A stretch of DNA of 24,285 bases from NCBI GenBank assembly GCA_002305765.1, contig DBQU01000021.1, positions 1-24,285 of the forward strand, written 5' to 3'. This DNA is from Deltaproteobacteria bacterium UBA1386 (GTDB taxonomy: Bacteria > Desulfobacterota > Syntrophorhabdia > Syntrophorhabdales > Syntrophorhabdaceae). Under the pieces are notes generated by a model. That model ran no database searches. It saw only the letters and a list, made by a program, of their open reading frames with translations, and was not told the DNA's origin. This document shows, piece after piece, positions 7,506-15,226 of this stretch. Made by a program: the position numbers and the translations under genes. Every line of letters begins with the position of its first letter. Within the stretch, counting starts at the first letter, position 1.

Positions 7506-8799
7506 AATTACCATAGGGGTCATCGGCATCTTCGTCCTTCTGGCACTCTTTCTTACCGGTCTGGAGCTGGCCTTCGCCATGGCCCTCATCGGTGTGGCAG
7601 GGTACGCTTACATAGTCGGGCCCGCACAGGCAATGAACATGCTGGCCAACGACTTCTATGACTCTCTCGAGTCTTACGGTCTCACGGTCGTGCCACTCTT
7701 TGTCCTCATGGGGCAGATCGCCTTCAACGCCGGGGTCGCCAAGCGGCTCTACGACAGTGCCCACAAGTTCCTGGGACACATCCCCGGAGGCCTGGCGATG
7801 GCCACCGTTGCCGGAGCGACGATCTTCAAGGCCATATGCGGCTCCATCGTGGCGACAAGCGCCACCTTCGCGAGCGTCGCCGTGCCCGAGATGGACAGGT
7901 TCAATTACAGCAAGAAGCTCTCAACGGGCATCGTGGCCACCGTCGGGACCCTGGGCGTCCTTATCCCGCCGAGCGTGACGCTCATCCTCCTTGGCCTCAT
8001 CACGCAGGTGTCCATCGGAAAGCTCTTCATGGCGGGACTCATCCCGGGTCTCATGATCTCCTTCTTCTTCGCCCTCGTCATCTTCGGGTGGGCACGCATC
8101 AACCCCGAGATAGGGCCGAAGAGCGAAAAGTACTCCTGGCCGGCCCGGATGAAGACCCTTCCCGACGTGATGTGGCCTGTGCTGATCTTCCTTATCATCA
8201 TCGGCGGGTTGATGAACGGTTTCTTCACGCCCACCGAGGCGGGGTCCATCGGAACCTTCGCGGTCCTCGTCCTGTGCATTCTGAAGGGCGATATCAAATT
8301 CAACGGCATACGGCAGTCCATCAGGGAAGCCCTTCGGACCTCCTGCATGGTCCTCGTCATCGTGGCGTCCTCGACGGTGCTGGGTCATTTCATCGCCGTC
8401 ACGAACATCCCCAACGGGGTGGCGGAGTGGGTGGTGAGCCTGCCGGTCCATCGCCACATCATCATGATCTTCATCTTCCTCATTTACCTTATCGGTGGCT
8501 CCTTCATCGATGACCTTGCGTTCCTCATCCTCGCGACACCGATATTTTACCCGGCGATCACGAACATGGGATACGATCCGATCTGGGCGTGCATCATGCT
8601 GTCCCTCACCGTCTGCGTCGGCTCCGTCATTCCTCCCGTCGCCATGTGCGTCTTCGTGGTGAAGAACATCACCAAGGTCCCCATGGGCGTTATCTACAAG
8701 GGCGTCTACCCCTTCCTCATCGCGCTGTTCCTCTGCGTGGCCTTGCTTTTCGTCTTCCCCGAACTGACGCTGTATCTGCCGTCGGTTCTCATGAAATAG
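7498..8799 (+). CDS. dctM: TRAP transporter large permease, DctM family
   Basis: A 433-aa, very hydrophobic protein with about 12 membrane segments. Diagnostic stretches include GGLAMATVAGATIFKAICGS, VATVGTLGVLIPPSV and NGFFTPTEAGSIG, all hallmark DctM regions. The start is ATG 7498 (MDEITIGVIG), overlapping the dctQ stop by 8 nt; the frame is open further upstream, but only as out-of-frame reading through dctQ. It carries the ion and substrate path. Transcription probably ends at the hairpin at 8828-8856. Confidence 0.93.
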   Translation: MDEITIGVIGIFVLLALFLTGLELAFAMALIGVAGYAYIVGPAQAMNMLANDFYDSLESYGLTVVPLFVLMGQIAFNAGVAKRLYDSAHKFLGHIPGGLAMATVAGATIFKAICGSIVATSATFASVAVPEMDRFNYSKKLSTGIVATVGTLGVLIPPSVTLILLGLITQVSIGKLFMAGLIPGLMISFFFALVIFGWARINPEIGPKSEKYSWPARMKTLPDVMWPVLIFLIIIGGLMNGFFTPTEAGSIGTFAVLVLCILKGDIKFNGIRQSIREALRTSCMVLVIVASSTVLGHFIAVTNIPNGVAEWVVSLPVHRHIIMIFIFLIYLIGGSFIDDLAFLILATPIFYPAITNMGYDPIWACIMLSLTVCVGSVIPPVAMCVFVVKNITKVPMGVIYKGVYPFLIALFLCVALLFVFPELTLYLPSVLMK

Positions 8800-8827
8800 G
8801 CCGTTCGTATACACTCCTTCGATACCC

Positions 8828-8865
8828 GGGCCGGATGGAGCGCTGCCATCCGGCCCAAAGTTTCT
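8828..8865 (+). terminator. Probable terminator after the TRAP operon
   Basis: GGGCCGGATGG (8828-8838) and CCATCCGGCCC (8846-8856) form a perfect 11-bp stem with a 7-nt loop, 28 nt after the dctM stop. AAAGTTTCT follows, so the T tract is weak. Position and stem strength favour an operon end. Confidence 0.65.
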
Positions 8866-8907
8866 AAAGACGGCTTGAACCGCTTGAATGGCTTGAATGG
8901 CTTGAGG
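8865..8907 (+). repeat. 9-nt GCTTGAA repeat array
   Basis: TAAAGACGG followed by four consecutive 9-nt units (GGCTTGAAC, CGCTTGAAT, GGCTTGAAT, GGCTTGAGG). The 5' end is shared with the arrays at 2519, 5607 and 23953. No inverted partner was seen before the next gene. Confidence 0.85.
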
Positions 8908-8978
8908 GTAGAAGAGAGAAGAACGGGTGTGAAGGGGGGTGTCTGCAGGGATGTCTTTATGTAATGAAATTGAACAGG

Positions 8979-8995
8979 TGTGCAGAAAATGCACA
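8979..8995. promoter_or_regulatory. Candidate activator-binding inverted repeat TGTGCA-N5-TGCACA
   Basis: TGTGCA (8979-8984), GAAAA, TGCACA (8990-8995) is a perfect 6-bp inverted repeat. It is flanked by GG on the left, so GGTGTGCA is the complement of the TGCACACC found twice before dctP. It lies about 190 bp upstream of the 9184 sigma-54 promoter, within the usual range for enhancer sites. It is a better palindrome than the dctP sites and is my best guess for the operator of the local NtrC-type regulator. Confidence 0.5.
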
Positions 8996-9083
8996 GGCGG
9001 GAGATCGATGGGGGTGCCGGGTTCCCGGGCACGCGCGTCCCGCTGTTGTTCGTCGTTTCCGTGACATCGACGTAATACCCCGA

Positions 9084-9096
9084 AATCAATTGGATA
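9084..9096 (+). promoter_or_regulatory. IHF-like site
   Basis: AATCAATTGGATA matches the IHF consensus WATCAANNNNTTR at eight of nine fixed positions (ATA for TTR). It is about 90 bp upstream of the 9184 sigma-54 promoter and between it and the TGTGCA inverted repeat, where DNA bending would help an upstream activator. Confidence 0.35.
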
Positions 9097-9136
9097 GCAA
9101 GGGTCCGCCGCCACCCGCCCCGTCTGCTGTCTCCAA

Positions 9137-9173
9137 CCTGCGACCTGCGACCTGCGACCTGCGACCTGCGACC
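9137..9173 (+). repeat. Tandem CCTGCGA heptamer repeat
   Basis: Five perfect head-to-tail copies of CCTGCGA (9137-9171) plus two bases of a sixth. It ends 10 bp before the sigma-54 -24 element, in a gap with no coding potential. Length change by slippage would shift upstream sites by 7 bp per unit relative to the promoter. Confidence 0.9.
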
Positions 9174-9183
9174 GTCTTTTCAG

Positions 9184-9199
9184 TGGCATGCTAATTGCT
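9184..9199 (+). promoter_or_regulatory. Sigma-54 promoter of the acyl-CoA synthetase/dehydrogenase operon
   Basis: TGGCAT-GCTAA-TTGCT, GG (9185-9186) and GC (9197-9198) spaced by 10 nt. The predicted start of transcription is near 9210, leaving about 43 nt of leader that contains the CAGGAGG ribosome site of the ligase gene. Confidence 0.8.
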
Positions 9200-9252
9200 C
9201 ATGATGATGTGCGAATCTCACTCTATTACTGCACTTCAGGAGGCGACTGGAA

Positions 9253-10833
<1,581 letters not shown>

Positions 10834-10883
10834 CGGATGGTTGGCGGCACACAGGCTCGGAATAACCTTTTGGAGGAAGACAG

Positions 10884-12029
10884 ATGGAACTGACAACGGA
10901 ACAGAAGGACATATGCAAAGCGGCCCGTGAATTTGCCGAGAAGGAGTTCAGGGACAAGGCGAAGGAGTTCGACGAGAAGGAGGAGTTCGACCTGTCCATC
11001 GTGAAGCGCGCCGCCGAGAACGGCTTCATCGGGGTCTTCATCAAGGAGGACTACGGTGGAGCGGGCCTGGGGTTCCTCGAGCATTCGCTGATCACCGAAG
11101 AGGTGTGGCGTGTCGACCCCGGCTGCGGCCAGAATATCTGTTCCGCCGGTTTCGGCGCCGAGATGATCCAGACCTTCGGAACGGAGGAGCAGAAACAGTT
11201 CTATCTCCCGAAGATCGCCTCCGGGGAGGCCATCATCGGCACCGCCATAACGGAGCCCGACGCGGGCAGTGACGTGACGATGGTGAAGACCCGCGCCGAG
11301 AAGAAGGGAGACAGGTACGTCATCAACGGCGCGAAGATGTTCATAACGAACGGCTGCAACGCGAAATACCTTCTCGTTTACGCCGTCACCGATCCCGAGG
11401 CGAAGGACGTGCACAAGCGGTGCAGCGTCATACTCCTCGATACGGCGACCCCTGGTTTTGCGGCGACGAAGATCTACGGCAAGATGGGCATCAGGGCCTC
11501 GAACACTGCGGAGGTGAGCTTCGACAACGTGGAGGTCCCCGCCGAGAACCTCATCGGCAAGGAAGGCCGGGGCTTCTACCAACTCATGGAGTTCTTCAAC
11601 ATGACCCGCAACCACGTCGCCGCCCAGGGTGTTGGCGTCGCCCAGGGCGCCCTCGAGATGGCCATCTCCCACGTGAAGAAGAGAAAGGCCTTCGGCGGAT
11701 CCCTCTCGCGGCTCCAGGGCGTGCAGTTCAAGATAGCCGAGATGGCCACCCGCATCGAGGCCGCCCGCAGTCTCTACTGGCGCGCCGCGTACCTCCTGGA
11801 CAACGGCAAGCTCGACCCGGCGCTCGTCTCAATGGCCAAGTGGTTCTCCGGCGAGACCGCCGTCTACGTGGCCAACGAGGCCCTCCAGCTCCACGGCGGC
11901 TACGGCTACATAATCGAGTACGATATTCAGCGGTTCTACCGCGACGCGAAGATAGTCGAGATCTACGAAGGCTCCAAGGAGGTCGAGAAGGCGGTCATCG
12001 CCAGCGAGCTCCTGAAACGCGTCTTCTAG
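10884..12029 (+). CDS. Acyl-CoA dehydrogenase
   Basis: A 381-aa FAD enzyme of normal family length that oxidises an acyl-CoA to the 2-enoyl-CoA (or equivalent) and reduces EtfAB. It has the signature ITEPDAGSD with FAD-contact residues following, the FITNG block, the GIRASNTAEVSFDNVEVP region, LHGGYGY near the C-terminus, and the catalytic base Glu362 in IYEGSKEVEK. GGAGGA lies ahead of the ATG, 50 nt after the ligase stop. The etfBA genes that would accept its electrons are 1.5 kb downstream in the next sigma-54 unit. Close relatives include short-chain, cyclohexanecarboxyl-CoA and glutaryl-CoA dehydrogenases; the substrate is not assigned. Confidence 0.93.
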   Translation: MELTTEQKDICKAAREFAEKEFRDKAKEFDEKEEFDLSIVKRAAENGFIGVFIKEDYGGAGLGFLEHSLITEEVWRVDPGCGQNICSAGFGAEMIQTFGTEEQKQFYLPKIASGEAIIGTAITEPDAGSDVTMVKTRAEKKGDRYVINGAKMFITNGCNAKYLLVYAVTDPEAKDVHKRCSVILLDTATPGFAATKIYGKMGIRASNTAEVSFDNVEVPAENLIGKEGRGFYQLMEFFNMTRNHVAAQGVGVAQGALEMAISHVKKRKAFGGSLSRLQGVQFKIAEMATRIEAARSLYWRAAYLLDNGKLDPALVSMAKWFSGETAVYVANEALQLHGGYGYIIEYDIQRFYRDAKIVEIYEGSKEVEKAVIASELLKRVF

Positions 12030-12031
12030 AC

Positions 12032-12075
12032 GCGGCTTGAACCGCTTGAATGGCTTGAGCCTGTTCAACGTTTAA
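12032..12075 (+). repeat. 9-nt GCTTGAA repeat array
   Basis: Starts three nt after the acyl-CoA dehydrogenase stop codon: GCGGCTTGAACCGCTTGAA, TGGCTTGAG, then a TTCAACGTTTAAAG end resembling the 3' edges at 5640 and 23985. A more degenerate 9-nt-period stretch (CTCAAACGATCTCAACGATC) near 12188 may be a decayed inverted partner. Confidence 0.75.
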
Positions 12076-12080
12076 AGACA

Positions 12081-12128
12081 ACAATGGCCCCTGTCGTGCG
12101 CGGTCACGCAAGGGTCATTGTTTTTTTT
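12081..12128 (+). terminator. Rho-independent terminator after acyl-CoA dehydrogenase
   Basis: ACAATGGCCC (from 12081) pairs with GGGTCATTGT (ending 12121) apart from one G-T pair, with an inner CGTG/CACG stem in the loop. Eight T residues follow (12121-12128). This is the clearest intrinsic terminator of the window and separates the ligase/dehydrogenase unit from the Etf-Hdr unit. Confidence 0.85.
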
Positions 12129-12225
12129 CCAACGCCCTGCAGCCTGTTTGCAAAGTGGGTTTCCACTCCGATTCGTCACCCCCTTCTCTCAAACGATCTC
12201 AACGATCTGATCCTCCCCAGGCCTG

Positions 12226-12238
12226 TATCAAAAGGTTA
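12226..12238 (+). promoter_or_regulatory. IHF-like site
   Basis: TATCAAAAGGTTA is a full match to WATCAANNNNTTR. It lies about 110 bp upstream of the sigma-54 promoter at 12337. No exact TGCACACC copy was found near this promoter; GGTGTTGCA at 12268 is only similar. Confidence 0.45.
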
Positions 12239-12336
12239 CACCTGTTCCCAAACCGGACACGCGGGGGGTGTTGCATCCTGTGCCACGTTTGGGCTAACAT
12301 ACCATAATAATTGGCGACGGGCTGCCCGGCTTGCTT

Positions 12337-12352
12337 TGGTATCCCCATTGCA
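12337..12352 (+). promoter_or_regulatory. Sigma-54 promoter of the Etf-Hdr operon
   Basis: TGGTAT-CCCCA-TTGCA keeps GG (12338-12339) and GC (12350-12351) at the exact 10-nt spacing and the TTGCA half. The -24 half is weaker (TGGTAT). The predicted start is near 12363, with a 62-nt leader. The rest of the 395-bp gap holds the repeat array, terminator and IHF-like site. Confidence 0.7.
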
Positions 12353-12424
12353 TACATCCTTGCACGGAGACATGGAGAACAACTACCGCCATACAAATGG
12401 AATCACCATCGGGGGTTACGTATA

Positions 12425-13519
12425 ATGGTTGAACAAGCCGCAACCAGGGTCTTGACCTGCATCCAGTGCGGGAAGTGCACGGGGAGTTGCCCCGAATCGG
12501 GCAAGACGCCTTTCAACGTGAGGATGCTCGTCAGGAAGAAACAGTTCCAGTCTGCCATCGACGAGGCCCTTCCATGGTACTGCACGTCCTGCGGCGCCTG
12601 TACCATACGGTGCCCGAGGGACGTGAAGCCCTCGGAGGTCATCATCGAGCTTCGCGCGAAACTCGTCGAAGACGGTGACATACCCGTCGCGCTCCAGAAG
12701 GCCCTGGAGAATACCTTCGTGCAGAAAAACCCCTGGGGGCGCTCCCGCAACAAGCGTGCCGACTGGGCGCAGAAACTCGATTTCGAGGTTCCCCACGTAT
12801 CGGAAACGGAAAGCAAAAGGCTCCTCTTCGTGTGCTGTATTCAGGCATACGATCCGAGGTGCATGGTCATTCCCGTGAATGTCGCGCGGCTCTTTAACGC
12901 CGGCGGCCTCGAGTTCGGCATCCTTGGTGAAGAGGAGGCGTGCTGCGGCAACGAGATCCGGCGTATCGGCGAGGCGGGCCTCTTCGAAGAGCTTGAGGAG
13001 GAGAACAAGGCCGCCTTCGAGGAGTACGGTGTCAAGGAGATCGTCACCCTCTCGCCGCACTGCATGAACGTCCTGAAGAAAGAGTACGGCGACATGGGCA
13101 TCAAGGTTGTCCATTACACGGAGCTTCTCGCGCCCCTCGTCGAAGAGGGGGCGATCAAGCTGCCGGGGTCTTTCGGGAAGAAGGTCATCTACCACGACCC
13201 CTGTTTTCTCGGGAAACAGAACGGTGTCTTCGATGAGCCGCGCGCGATCCTCGGCGCCGTCCCCGACCTCGAGCTTCTCGAGTTCTCCCGCTCGCGGGAG
13301 ATGTCACTGTGTTGCGAAGGCGGGGGAGGAAGGATGTTCTTTGAGGTCGAGGCGACGTATCAGCGCAACGCCGACGTCCGCGTCCTCGATGCCGTCAGCA
13401 GGGGGGCCGAGATCATCGCAACGGCATGCCCCTTCTGCGTCATGACCCTGGAAGACCCGGCCACAGAAAAAGGTCTCGCCGTGAAGGAGCTTTCAGAAAT
13501 ACTTACGGAGGTCTTATAA
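12425..13519 (+). CDS. Soluble HdrD-like (HdrC-HdrB fusion) Fe-S oxidoreductase linked to EtfAB
   Basis: A 364-aa protein. The N-terminus is HdrC-like with two [4Fe-4S] motifs (C12, C15, C18, C22; C53, C56, C59, C63). The rest is HdrB-like with two CCG domains. The second is complete (C260, then C296-C297, then C335-x2-C338). The first has C173-C174 and C213, but Ser210 stands where the first Cys of the usual CPHC is. There are no membrane segments, unlike the membrane-bound DUF224 proteins often linked to Etf. The start is ATG 12425 after GGGGG; longer open frames begin upstream of the promoter and are rejected. One nt separates it from etfB, so it probably takes electrons from EtfAB (inference). 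Confidence 0.87.
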   Translation: MVEQAATRVLTCIQCGKCTGSCPESGKTPFNVRMLVRKKQFQSAIDEALPWYCTSCGACTIRCPRDVKPSEVIIELRAKLVEDGDIPVALQKALENTFVQKNPWGRSRNKRADWAQKLDFEVPHVSETESKRLLFVCCIQAYDPRCMVIPVNVARLFNAGGLEFGILGEEEACCGNEIRRIGEAGLFEELEEENKAAFEEYGVKEIVTLSPHCMNVLKKEYGDMGIKVVHYTELLAPLVEEGAIKLPGSFGKKVIYHDPCFLGKQNGVFDEPRAILGAVPDLELLEFSRSREMSLCCEGGGGRMFFEVEATYQRNADVRVLDAVSRGAEIIATACPFCVMTLEDPATEKGLAVKELSEILTEVL

Positions 13520-13520
13520 G

Positions 13521-14297
13521 ATGAATATCCTTGTATTTACGAAGAGGGTTGCCGCAACCCAGGAAGAAGAGCTGCGCATCACCGGGGAAGGGCAGGCCGT
13601 CGATCTCTCGAAGGTACCCTTCAAGGTCAATGACTGGGACAACTACAGCGTGGAAGAGGCGGTGCGCATCGTCGATAAAGCGGGCGGTTCGGTGACGGCC
13701 ATTTCCATCGGTGACGCCGAATCCGACGAGGTCCTGCGGCGCGCCATCGCCATGGGGGCGAAGGACGGCTTTCTCGTCGAAACGGGAGATGTTCTCAACG
13801 ACCCCTTCGCCAGGGGCGAGCTCATCCGCAGCTTCATCGACAAGGAGAAGATCCCCTTCGATATCATCCTGACAGGTGTGCAGTCGGAAGACGACCAGTT
13901 CGGAGCCGTCGGAGGCATTGCCGCCGCCCTGATGGGTCTTCCCTATGCGTCGATGGTGATCGGCATCGATGCCGTCGAAGCGGACCACGTCGTGATCCGC
14001 AGGGAGCTCGAAGGCGGCCTCCAGGAGAAGGTGAAGGTGACCGTCCCTTGCGTGCTTTCGATACAGAGCGGCATCAACGAGCCCCGGTACGTCTCCATCA
14101 TGGGCATCCGCAAGGCCTCGAAGGTGGAGCGCAAGGTTTTCAAGGCCGATGGATACGAGAAGGGCTCTCCGAAGATCGAACTGACGAAATGGGTCTATCC
14201 TGAGAAGAAGGGTGGGGCGACAATGCTCGACGGAGAGCTCGCCGACGTGTGCGGGCAGCTCCTCGGGATCCTCAAGGAGAAGGGGGTGTGCCAATGA
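13521..14297 (+). CDS. etfB: Electron transfer flavoprotein beta subunit
   Basis: A 258-aa protein with the EtfB fold signatures: NILVFTKRVAATQEEELRI, NDWDNYSVEEAVRI, DEVLRRAIAMGAK, and the VPCVLSIQSGINEPRYVSIMGIRKA region near the C-terminus. The nucleotide region reads TGVQSEDDQFGAVGGIAAALMG instead of the more common GxQaiDgDtaQvGP, so it is a divergent type. GGAGG of the preceding gene's end serves as SD. It forms a heterodimer with EtfA and carries electrons from the acyl-CoA dehydrogenase. Whether it is a bifurcating (two-FAD, NADH-using) Etf cannot be settled by eye. Confidence 0.93.
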   Translation: MNILVFTKRVAATQEEELRITGEGQAVDLSKVPFKVNDWDNYSVEEAVRIVDKAGGSVTAISIGDAESDEVLRRAIAMGAKDGFLVETGDVLNDPFARGELIRSFIDKEKIPFDIILTGVQSEDDQFGAVGGIAAALMGLPYASMVIGIDAVEADHVVIRRELEGGLQEKVKVTVPCVLSIQSGINEPRYVSIMGIRKASKVERKVFKADGYEKGSPKIELTKWVYPEKKGGATMLDGELADVCGQLLGILKEKGVCQ

Positions 14298-15226
14298 GTT
14301 ACACATTGATCGTGGCAGAGGTGAGGCGCGGCGTATTCGAGGAGAGGAACCTCGACTCGCTGGGCCTTGGTGCCCTTCTCGGAGCGCAGTCGGTCCTTCT
14401 CGTCCCCGACGGGGCCTATCAGGTGCCGGACAAGTTCGTCGACGCCATCGTGAAGGTAAAGGCAGCCGAAGAGGTGTACCTCAATCCCATGAACATGGGC
14501 AGGATGCTGGAAGCCGCCTTTGCCGCGAAAGGCAAGCCGGACAACATCCTCTTCACCCAGTCCTCATCGGGGATGGAAGCTGCGGCATACGCCGCGGGCC
14601 TTTTCGGAATGCCCGTGATAACAGACGTGAGCGGCTATGACAGGGATGCCGGCATCTTCCTGAAAAGCTACTACTCGGACAAGGTGTTCGGGCAGTTCAA
14701 GACGGCGGGAGTCCCCGCCATCCTCACCGTGAGGAGCGGGAGCTTCCGGGAGTTCGCCGCGGAAAAGACCGCCGCCGCTGCAGCTGAGACCATCGACGCC
14801 GCCGCCGTCGAGACCCGCACGTTCGTTGAATACGTCGAGGAAGAGAAGACGGACATCGACATCACGAAGGCGGAGTTCCTCCTTTCCGTGGGAAGGGGCG
14901 TCGGCAACCAGGGCGAGGTCTCCGGCTACGAGGAGCTCGCGGGCATCCTGAAGGCGGTCCTTTCCGGATCGCGTCCCGTCATCGACAAGATGTGGCTGCC
15001 CAAGGCGCGGCAGGTGGGGACGTCGGGCAAGACGGTGAAGCCGAAGGTATACCTTGCCATGGGCATATCGGGCGCCTTCCAGCACATCGCGGGCATGAAG
15101 GACTCGGACTGCATCATCGCAGTCAACAAGGACCCGGAGGCCCCCATCTTCCAGTATGCCCATTACGGCATCGTCGGGGACATCCACAAGGTGCGTGACA
15201 AACTAAAAGAGCTGGCAAAGGGCTGA
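14294..15226 (+). CDS. etfA: Electron transfer flavoprotein alpha subunit
   Basis: A 310-aa protein. Its C-terminal FAD domain is clear: GRGVGNQGEVSGYEELA, then RQVGTSGKTVKPKVYLAMG, ISGAFQHIAGM, and AVNKDPEAPIFQYAHYGIVGD, all standard EtfA FAD-contact blocks. The ATG at 14294 overlaps the etfB stop (ATGA), so the two are translationally coupled. Its own TGA overlaps the next ATG (TGATG). The order etfB-etfA is the usual one. Confidence 0.95.
   Translation: MSYTLIVAEVRRGVFEERNLDSLGLGALLGAQSVLLVPDGAYQVPDKFVDAIVKVKAAEEVYLNPMNMGRMLEAAFAAKGKPDNILFTQSSSGMEAAAYAAGLFGMPVITDVSGYDRDAGIFLKSYYSDKVFGQFKTAGVPAILTVRSGSFREFAAEKTAAAAAETIDAAAVETRTFVEYVEEEKTDIDITKAEFLLSVGRGVGNQGEVSGYEELAGILKAVLSGSRPVIDKMWLPKARQVGTSGKTVKPKVYLAMGISGAFQHIAGMKDSDCIIAVNKDPEAPIFQYAHYGIVGDIHKVRDKLKELAKG

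Noticed and set aside
12313..12325. Second sigma-54-like sequence TGGCGACGGGCTGCC before the Etf-Hdr operon
   Set aside because: GG and GC are 9 nt apart, not 10; the site at 12337 has correct spacing.
12311..12425. Upstream extension of the HdrD-like gene to an ATG at 12311
   Set aside because: The extension would run through the sigma-54 promoter, and its residues lack similarity to the family; the Fe-S domain begins at ATG 12425.
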